Translations under genes and position numbers: made by a program
Assembly (NCBI GenBank): GCA_030040295.1
Contig: JASHTZ010000483.1
Span: forward strand, 1-5,957
Direction of reading: 5' to 3'
Source: Terriglobia bacterium
GTDB lineage: Bacteria > Acidobacteriota > Terriglobia > UBA7540
DNA: 5,957 nt
Shown: positions 1-3,644 of the stretch, piece after piece
How the letters are laid out: each line of letters starts with the position of its first letter
Numbering within the stretch: the stretch's first letter is position 1
The notes under the pieces: model-generated
The model's input: only the letters and a program-made list of their open reading frames with translations
Database searches by the model: none
Told to the model about the DNA's origin: nothing

Positions 1-74
1 ACAGAATGCAAACTGAGGCGCTACTCCGTTCCACCGCCTTTGCAATTTCACACTCCGGCGACTAAAATCGAAAC

Positions 75-80
75 GAGGTG
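75..80 (+). promoter_or_regulatory. Ribosome binding site deciding the thiG start
   Basis: GAGGTG lies 7 nt before the ATG at 88. The alternative TTG at 40 has no purine-rich site in front of it, so this site sets the start of thiG. Confidence 0.75.
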
Positions 81-87
81 GAACAAA

Positions 88-867
88 ATGGATAATGACG
101 TCCTGCGGATTGCGGGGAAGGAATTTCATTCGCGCCTGATTGTGGGCACGGGAAAGTATCGCAGCTTTCAGGAGATGGCGCGCGCGCATGAGGCTTCCGG
201 CGCGGAAATGGTGACGGTGGCGGTGCGCCGCGTGAATCTCACCGACCGCAGCAAGGAGTCGATGCTCGATTACATCGACCGCGACAAGCTGTTTATTTTG
301 CCCAACACGGCGGGCTGCTATTCCGCTGACGATGCGATTCGCACCGCGCGGCTGGCGCGCGAGGTGGGACTTTCCAACTGGATCAAGCTGGAAGTAATCG
401 GCGATGAGAAAACGCTTTTTCCCGACAACTTTGAGCTGGTCAAGGCCACCGAGACCTTAGTCAAAGAGGGTTTTGTGGTGATGCCGTACACCAACGATGA
501 TTTGATTTCCGCCCGGCGGCTGATTGACGCAGGCGCCGCTGCGGTGATGCCCTTGGCCGCGCCCATCGGGTCCGGTTTGGGAATTCAGAACCCCACCAAT
601 ATTCGAATTCTGCGCGAAATGGTTACCACAGTTCCGCTCATCATCGATGCGGGAGTGGGAACAGCTTCCGACGCCGCGCTGGCTATGGAATTAGGCGCCG
701 ACGGAGTGTTGATGAATACCGGAATCGCCAGCGCGCAAGATACCGTGCTGATGGCCCACGCCATGAAGAACGCCGTGCTGGCCGGCCGCCAGGCTTACCT
801 CGCGGGCCGCATGGTGAAAAAACTCTACGCTTCGGCTTCCAGCCCGCTGCAAGGCGTTGTGCAATAA
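88..867 (+). CDS. thiG: Thiazole synthase ThiG (thiamine biosynthesis)
   Basis: ThiG is a cytoplasmic TIM-barrel enzyme. It condenses 1-deoxy-D-xylulose 5-phosphate, dehydroglycine and the sulfur of ThiS thiocarboxylate into the thiazole phosphate of thiamine. From the ATG at 88 the product is 259 residues, close to the usual length of about 255. The Schiff-base lysine is K100 in WIKLEVIGD, with E102 beside it. The acidic residue of IDAGVGT is D187. The phosphate-binding stretches PIGSGLGIQNP (159-169) and GVLMNTGIA (206-214) are intact. The ATG at 88 follows GAGGTG at 75-80. A longer in-frame TTG start at 40 has no such site and would add 16 unconserved residues. The frame stays open to the window edge, but those residues look neither like ThiS nor like a ThiG N-terminus. 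No thiS, thiF or thiH is visible. The gene converges on bcp. Assignment is near certain. Confidence 0.97.
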   Translation: MDNDVLRIAGKEFHSRLIVGTGKYRSFQEMARAHEASGAEMVTVAVRRVNLTDRSKESMLDYIDRDKLFILPNTAGCYSADDAIRTARLAREVGLSNWIKLEVIGDEKTLFPDNFELVKATETLVKEGFVVMPYTNDDLISARRLIDAGAAAVMPLAAPIGSGLGIQNPTNIRILREMVTTVPLIIDAGVGTASDAALAMELGADGVLMNTGIASAQDTVLMAHAMKNAVLAGRQAYLAGRMVKKLYASASSPLQGVVQ

Positions 868-868
868 T

Positions 869-900
869 TCGCAGTGCGTAGTGGAGACCCGCCGCTGCGA
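869..900. terminator. Weak inverted repeat in the convergent thiG/bcp gap
   Basis: TCGCAG (869-874) is matched by CTGCGA (895-900) across a 20-nt loop, in the 47-nt gap between the two facing stop codons. Its position suits a shared terminator. The stem is short, the loop is long, a competing TGGA/TCCA pairing exists and there is no clear T-run, so this is only a candidate. Confidence 0.25.
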
Positions 901-914
901 GGTCCATTCTTCGC

Positions 915-1448
915 TCAGTTCTTCTGCAGTTCTGCAATCGCCGCCAGAACCTCGTCGCTGTGTTCCTGGGGTTTAACGCCCGTCCACACTTTGACGATTT
1001 TCCCGTGCGGATCGATGAGGAAAGTATTGCGGGAGGCCATTCCGCGCTCGTTCAGCGAACCGTATTCCGCCACCACTTTTTTGTCGGTGTCGGAGAGCAG
1101 CTTGAAGGTCAGGCTCTGCTTGGCGCAGAAATCCTGGTGGCTCGCGGTCGAATCAACGCTCACACCCACGATCAACGCATTCTTTTCCTCATACTTGGGT
1201 AAATCGCGCTCGAAATTGTGCGCCTCAATGGTGCAGCCGGGCGTATTGTCCTTGGGGTAAAAATAGAGAACCACCCATTGGCCGTGGAAGCTCTTCAGGT
1301 TAACGGTTGTCCCGTCCTGTGACGGCAGGCTTACGGCGGGAGCCTTCTGGCCCACCTGGGGAAGGTCGCTGGCCATTGCCAGCCCCAAAGCGAGACCGGC
1401 GCCGGCGATGGTCAGGGTGATAAGACGAGCGATGTGAAGCGTGTGCAT
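915..1448 (-). CDS. bcp: Exported PrxQ/BCP-type peroxiredoxin
   Basis: Thiol peroxidase of the AhpC/TSA superfamily, BCP/PrxQ subgroup, which reduces H2O2 and organic hydroperoxides using thioredoxin-like donors. From the ATG at 1448 it has 177 residues. Residues 1-27 look like a signal peptide (hydrophobic core from about 8 to 25, then AMA before SDLP), which suggests a periplasmic enzyme. The active-site segment is YPKDNTPGCT, with peroxidatic C72 and T69; the conserved arginine is R140 in MASRNTFLIDP. The position five residues after C72, which is cysteine in E. coli BCP, is H77. The only other cysteine is C108 in DFCAKQ. This matches the PrxQ subtype whose resolving cysteine sits 36 residues later. 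The start is set by AGGAGG; an upstream in-frame ATG at 1526 overlaps the likely promoter. The FtsB-like gene is 122 nt upstream on the same strand. Confidence 0.93.
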   Translation of the reverse strand: MHTLHIARLITLTIAGAGLALGLAMASDLPQVGQKAPAVSLPSQDGTTVNLKSFHGQWVVLYFYPKDNTPGCTIEAHNFERDLPKYEEKNALIVGVSVDSTASHQDFCAKQSLTFKLLSDTDKKVVAEYGSLNERGMASRNTFLIDPHGKIVKVWTGVKPQEHSDEVLAAIAELQKN

Positions 1449-1453
1449 GATTT

Positions 1454-1459
1454 CCTCCT
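1454..1459 (-). promoter_or_regulatory. Consensus ribosome binding site of bcp
   Basis: On the minus strand AGGAGG lies 5 nt before the ATG at 1448. It is a full anti-16S match and rejects the longer frame that begins at 1526. Confidence 0.85.
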
Positions 1460-1487
1460 GAATTTTGAGCCGCATCAGCGGGCGCAC

Positions 1488-1516
1488 AACATACCTGTTC
1501 GCAATCAGTAATGCAA
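1488..1516 (-). promoter_or_regulatory. Candidate sigma70 promoter of bcp
   Basis: On the minus strand TTGCAT (1511-1516) and TATGTT (1488-1493) are separated by exactly 17 nt and lie about 30 nt upstream of the AGGAGG site. The -35 box matches the consensus at 3 of 6 positions and the -10 box at 4 of 6, so this is a moderate candidate. If real, bcp can be transcribed independently of the upstream FtsB-like gene. Confidence 0.35.
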
Positions 1517-1570
1517 TCCAAATCATCAGATGCGCACGGCGGAAAAGCGATGATTGAATTTTCGAGTTGA

Positions 1571-1927
1571 TTAATGTTCGGAAGGAGCTTGCGCATTCGC
1601 CGCGGGCGCTGGATTAACGGGCTGCGGATCGCGCAGTGTATAAACCTTCTCGCCGGGCTTAACCAGGTGCATTTCCTCGCGCGCCTTGCGTTCAATGGCT
1701 TCGGGGTCGGACTTCAGTGCCTGGTTCTGCTTTTCCAACTGCGCATTATCCTGCTGAAGTTGCAGGATGTGCAGTTGAATCTGCTGGAGCTCCTTCTGCT
1801 GCCGGCGCGCAGCCAGGTAGCCGTTTTGCCCGAAGATGTTATGGACTACCAGCGCCACCGACGCGAGCAGAAGCGCCAGGATGGTGTTGCGGATTGCCGC
1901 GGGGCTCTTGAAATTCCAATTCAACAT
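1571..1927 (-). CDS. ftsB: FtsB/DivIC-family septum formation initiator
   Basis: Small bitopic division protein of 118 residues. In this family the protein forms a coiled-coil complex with FtsL and FtsQ/DivIB at the septum. The layout is canonical: a short cytoplasmic N-terminus, a transmembrane helix at about 11-33, then a Q/L-rich coiled coil at about 37-73. It is followed by the family signature from DPEAIERKAREE (74-85) to VKPGEKVYTL (89-98). The last 20 residues form a Pro/Ala/Asn-rich tail beyond the family core and are probably disordered. The ATG at 1927 is the first possible start, because an in-frame TAA precedes it by two codons. No clear Shine-Dalgarno site is seen, which is unusual beside the strong sites of its neighbours. 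It lies upstream of bcp on the same strand and diverges from cutA. Whether it is strictly FtsB or DivIC cannot be told from sequence alone. Confidence 0.88.
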   Translation of the reverse strand: MLNWNFKSPAAIRNTILALLLASVALVVHNIFGQNGYLAARRQQKELQQIQLHILQLQQDNAQLEKQNQALKSDPEAIERKAREEMHLVKPGEKVYTLRDPQPVNPAPAANAQAPSEH

Positions 1928-1960
1928 GAAAAGTTAAACTGCCGACTGGAGATTGAGCGC

Positions 1961-1976
1961 GGCGGGAAAATCCGCC
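1961..1976. repeat. Small hairpin in the leader of the FtsB-like gene
   Basis: GGCGG (1961-1965) pairs with CCGCC (1972-1976) across GAAAAT. It lies about 35 nt upstream of the FtsB-like start codon, so it would be in that gene's leader RNA. The function is unknown. Confidence 0.4.
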
Positions 1977-2005
1977 AGCAAGTATGGCTGACATTCGGAA
2001 GCGCC

Positions 2006-2027
2006 CAACCCTTCCTCAGAAGGGTTG
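2006..2027. repeat. Perfect 9-bp hairpin in the divergent spacer
   Basis: CAACCCTTC (2006-2014) and GAAGGGTTG (2019-2027) are perfect inverted copies around a CTCA loop. Neither strand shows a following T-run, and no gene ends towards it, so a simple terminator is unlikely. It may be part of a dispersed intergenic repeat or a leader structure of the FtsB-like gene. Confidence 0.6.
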
Positions 2028-2133
2028 CGGCTCACTCCCAGCCCATTGTATCTTCTGTTGCAAGCTTTAGGCAAGAAATGCGGAAGGCCGATTGTTCCTC
2101 GGTTCGAAGTCTGTGGCGAGGGCGTCCCCACCC

Positions 2134-2178
2134 GCGGCTGGCGACCCCCGTACCGTAAGGCAAATGGGGGACAGCCGC
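2134..2178. repeat. Long imperfect hairpin upstream of cutA
   Basis: Three nested pairs face each other: GCGGCTG (2134-2140) with CAGCCGC (2172-2178), CCCCC (2145-2149) with GGGGG (2166-2170), and CC (2153-2154 area) with GG around GTAA. Asymmetric internal loops separate them. It ends about 20 nt before the GGAG site of cutA, so in a cutA transcript it would be a leader structure. It could equally be a dispersed palindromic repeat. No promoter with good boxes was found between it and the gene. Confidence 0.5.
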
Positions 2179-2206
2179 ACTACAAATTCGGAAGTACGGA
2201 GCGCGA

Positions 2207-2554
2207 GTGACAAACAAAGTCGTGATTCTGGTAACGGTGGCAAAGAAACGGGAAGGTCAAGCCATTGCCCGCCAGCTTGTGGAGAGCAAACTCGCCGCCT
2301 GCGTCAACATTACGCAGCCTATTGAATCCCTTTATCACTGGGAAGGAAAGATCGCCCGCGACCGCGAATACCAGCTTGTCATCAAGAGCACACGCGAACT
2401 CTTTCCGAAAATCATGGCGGCCGTCGCTGAGCTGCACAGTTACAAGACTCCGGAAATCATCTGCCTGCCGATCATCGAGGGCTCGCGTCAATATCTTCAG
2501 TGGATTGACAATTCGGTGGAGCGGCCCGTTTCACACCGAAAGACTGTGCCGTAG
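2207..2554 (+). CDS. cutA: CutA1-family divalent-cation tolerance protein
   Basis: CutA1 is a small trimeric, ferredoxin-like, PII-fold cytoplasmic protein, linked to copper/divalent-cation tolerance in E. coli; its molecular function is still unsettled. The 115 residues match the usual length of about 105-115. Family signatures run in order: VESKLAACVN (25-34), YHWEGKI (43-49), HSYKTPEIICLPI (77-89) and YLQWI (96-100). Cysteines are C32 and C86. The start is a GTG at 2207, preceded by GGAG at 2198-2201 with 5-nt spacing; no ATG lies at a fitting position. It diverges from the FtsB-like gene across a hairpin-rich spacer. No metal transporter or thiol-disulfide partner lies next to it, so the context does not sharpen its role. 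Confidence 0.95.
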   Translation: MTNKVVILVTVAKKREGQAIARQLVESKLAACVNITQPIESLYHWEGKIARDREYQLVIKSTRELFPKIMAAVAELHSYKTPEIICLPIIEGSRQYLQWIDNSVERPVSHRKTVP

Positions 2555-2562
2555 AGAGGTAG

Positions 2563-2588
2563 GCTTCGGGCAAGTGGTTCCCTGAAGC
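2563..2588 (+). terminator. Hairpin just downstream of cutA
   Basis: GCTTCGGG (2563-2570) pairs with CCC-T-GAAGC (2580-2588), an 8-bp stem with one bulged T and a 9-nt loop. It starts 9 nt after the cutA stop, where a terminator would be expected. There is no T-run after it, so intrinsic termination is doubtful. Confidence 0.35.
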
Positions 2589-2748
2589 GGTTCGCCCTCA
2601 ACACACTCCAAAATTGGGTTATGATGACGAAGGACCAATGCACTCGACGAATGAATGGTCTACGCCGGCACGGTAGTCATTTGAGCATGCGCTCTGCGGA
2701 TGGCAGGATCCGGCGCGATGGAAGCAAGTCAACAGGAAGCCAAAACCC

Positions 2749-2753
2749 GGAGG
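2749..2753 (+). promoter_or_regulatory. Ribosome binding site deciding the start at 2763
   Basis: GGAGG lies 9 nt before the ATG at 2763, whose product begins directly with a signal peptide. The in-frame ATG at 2700 has no comparable site and would put 21 polar residues before the signal peptide. Confidence 0.7.
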
Positions 2754-2762
2754 TTAGACCCC

Positions 2763-3179
2763 ATGTATACGTCCCAACACACCAAGCACATTGTGGCGGC
2801 GTGGGTTGCAGCGATTCTTCTCCTTTTTCCCGTCTCCAGCTACCCCGCACCATCCCAAAACGAAAAAGTGAGCGACGAAACCACCGACATGACGGTGGTC
2901 GTGAAAGAGTACGAAACCGGCCAGCCCATCAGCCAGGCGCGCATCACCCTGACTTTCAGTGAACCGGGCGGACCAGTACGGTTCCGAAAGCCCAAAAAGA
3001 TCACCTACAACGCTAAGACCAATGCTCAGGGCCGTTACAAATTTTCCGAAATCAACAAAGGAACGATAACTTTAGTTGTGACCGCCACCGACCGTCAGAC
3101 ATACGGCAAGGATCTGGATTTGGAACAAGAGGGCCAGGTGTTCGAAGTCAGGCTGAAAAAGCCACAGCCGTTGCAATAA
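2763..3179 (+). CDS. Small secreted carboxypeptidase-regulatory-like (TTR-fold) protein
   Basis: Predicted exported protein of 138 residues. Residues 1-30 form a signal peptide: a polar start with K8, a hydrophobic stretch at about 10-24, then SSYPAPSQ around the cleavage site. The rest resembles a single CarboxypepD_reg-like beta-sandwich. It begins MTVVVKEYETGQPISQARITL, cut here to its key features: a V-rich first strand, then GQPISQARITL. It continues with the typical turn TNAQGRYKFSEINKGTITL, where the 'T-(D/N)-x-x-G-x-Y-x-F' motif and the following G are conserved, and ends in a V/L-rich strand. Such domains usually occur inside larger outer-membrane or secreted proteins; here one stands alone. 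It follows cutA by 208 nt on the same strand and probably has its own promoter, though I see no convincing boxes. Partner and substrate are unknown. Confidence 0.75.
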   Translation: MYTSQHTKHIVAAWVAAILLLFPVSSYPAPSQNEKVSDETTDMTVVVKEYETGQPISQARITLTFSEPGGPVRFRKPKKITYNAKTNAQGRYKFSEINKGTITLVVTATDRQTYGKDLDLEQEGQVFEVRLKKPQPLQ

Positions 3180-3252
3180 GTCTTCGGACCTGAATGCCCA
3201 ATCCAACTACGTATTAATCGGCCGCGGCCGGCGGCGTCTTGAACCTAATTCC

Positions 3253-3284
3253 GCGACGAAAAATCGTACGCGAATTTTTGTCGC
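3253..3284. repeat. Imperfect 32-nt palindrome
   Basis: The two 16-nt halves match at 12 of 16 positions. The outer arms are GCGAC (3253-3257) and GTCGC (3280-3284), then come an A-run and a T-run, and the centre is CGTACG. It could be a protein-binding site or a hairpin. Confidence 0.45.
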
Positions 3285-3301
3285 CAAGAAGGAAAGACTT
3301 C

Positions 3302-3457
3302 ATGCAAGTTGCAAAATATTTTCGTGGCAATTGCACTGCGGCAATTGCATCAGGATGGTGCAAAGTGTTAAAACCCATTATTGGGTTTAACCTTACGGTA
3401 ACAGAAAACGACTTTTCCACAAGGTTTTCAACAGACCTGAGGAAAACCCTGTATTAG
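3302..3457 (+). CDS. Doubtful 51-residue small ORF
   Basis: An ATG at 3302 follows AAGGA (3289-3293) with 8-nt spacing, a good translation start, and opens a 51-codon frame ending TAG. The predicted peptide has two cysteines (in RGNCTAA and GWCKVL), no membrane segment and no family I recognise. Third codon positions are much richer in A/T than in neighbouring genes. The frame also runs through the AATTGCA repeats and the DnaA-like boxes, which argues for non-coding DNA. It is listed because the ribosome binding site is good, not because the protein is convincing. Confidence 0.18.
   Translation: MQVAKYFRGNCTAAIASGWCKVLKPIIGFNLTVTENDFSTRFSTDLRKTLY
3326..3349. repeat. Tandem GGCAATTGCA direct repeats, each with a palindromic core
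   Basis: GGCAATTGCA occurs at 3326-3335 and 3340-3349, a 14-bp period, and both copies contain the palindrome GCAATTGC. A looser relative, TGCAAGTTGCA, lies at 3303-3313. Paired palindromes like this are typical of dimeric-regulator sites. The first copy can also be read as a sigma54-like element: TGGCA at 3325-3329 with TGC at 3337-3339, which gives the correct GG-to-GC distance of 12 but otherwise a weak match. Confidence 0.5.
3371..3388. repeat. 7-bp hairpin with TTAT loop
   Basis: AAACCCA (3371-3377) and TGGGTTT (3382-3388) are perfect inverted copies around TTAT. TTA before and AA after allow two more pairs with one bulged A. No T-run follows on either strand. Confidence 0.5.
3413..3446. 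other. Cluster of three DnaA-box-like 9-mers
   Basis: TTTTCCACA (3413-3421), TTTTCAACA (3425-3433) and, on the other strand, TTTTCCTCA (3438-3446) each resemble the DnaA box TTATCCACA with one to three changes. They are spaced 3-4 nt apart with the third inverted. The same bases also allow a GGTTTTC/GAAAACC hairpin (3423-3448). No dnaA, dnaN or rpmH is nearby, so an origin is not supported. A DnaA-binding or titration site, or chance in an A/T-rich spacer, are the alternatives. Confidence 0.3.
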
Positions 3458-3486
3458 CGTGTCAGGGAGATTCCTGACAGGCACGC
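3457..3486. repeat. Hairpin in the 3180-3622 spacer
   Basis: TGTCAGG (3460-3466) and CCTGACA (3473-3479) are perfect inverted copies around GAGATT. GCG (3457-3459) and CGC (3484-3486) can extend the stem past a four-nt bulge. No T-run follows, and the nearest upstream gene ends 280 nt away, so it is not an obvious terminator. Confidence 0.5.
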
Positions 3487-3599
3487 AAGGGGTCAGCCAA
3501 AGTCCAACCGCACTAAACCAGAGAAGTGCTTCATGAGATTGGGCTTAAATTCTAGACGACACAGAAAATCACACCCTGAATCTTCCAGATAAGACAACC

Positions 3600-3644
3600 T
3601 CGAATTCCCCCGATCCAACACTTTAAGGATGCGGGGGAATTCGA
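3600..3644 (-). terminator. Strong hairpin spanning the stop codon of the parvulin-like gene
   Basis: TCGAATTCCCCCG (3600-3612) pairs with CGGGGGAATTCGA (3632-3644), 13 perfect pairs. After one bulged G (3631), ATCC (3613-3616) pairs with GGAT (3627-3630). The loop is 10 nt and contains the TAA stop (3623-3625) of the minus-strand gene. The last six codons therefore form one arm. The bases after the stem on the minus strand are GGTTGTCTTATC, T-rich but not a true T-run. It may act in termination or 3'-end protection; location and strength support a functional role, but the mechanism is inferred. Confidence 0.6.

Larger units (their letters stand above)
3180..3622. other. 443-nt spacer without a convincing gene, dense in inverted repeats
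   Basis: This gap lies between two convergent stop codons. It is visibly more A/T-rich than its flanks, apart from a CGGCCGCGGCCG palindrome at 3219-3230. It contains an imperfect 32-nt palindrome (3253-3284) and two tandem GGCAATTGCA copies. It also holds a 7-bp hairpin (3371-3388), three DnaA-box-like 9-mers (3413-3446) and a 7-bp hairpin at 3460-3479. From about 3487 to 3599 I see nothing. A spacer between convergent genes needs no promoter, so this many signals is notable. A short ORF at 3302-3457 is listed separately as doubtful. Confidence 0.6.

Noticed and set aside
40..87. Longer thiG start at TTG 40, or a ThiS-ThiG fusion reaching the window edge
   Set aside because: There is no ribosome site at 40, a good one precedes the ATG at 88, and the upstream residues show no ThiS C-terminal Gly-Gly.
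874..1260. 128-codon plus-strand ORF over bcp
   Set aside because: It is a mirror of the peroxiredoxin frame, which carries the full active site. No ribosome site precedes it.
1449..1526. N-terminal extension of bcp to the ATG at 1526
   Set aside because: It would place 26 residues before a complete signal peptide and overlap the promoter candidate; AGGAGG at 1454-1459 fits the ATG at 1448.
1574..2158. 194-codon plus-strand ORF
   Set aside because: It lies antisense over the FtsB-like gene, whose transmembrane, coiled-coil and DPEAIERKAREE signature are unmistakable. The plus frame has no ribosome site or family feature.
2092..2325. 77-codon plus-strand ORF across the cutA leader
   Set aside because: It runs through the hairpin at 2134-2178 and then out of frame into cutA; its product is low-complexity and it has no ribosome site.
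3180..3622. Chromosomal replication origin
   Set aside because: Only one of the three DnaA-like boxes is close to consensus and no origin-associated gene is present in the window, so only a possible DnaA-binding cluster is reported.
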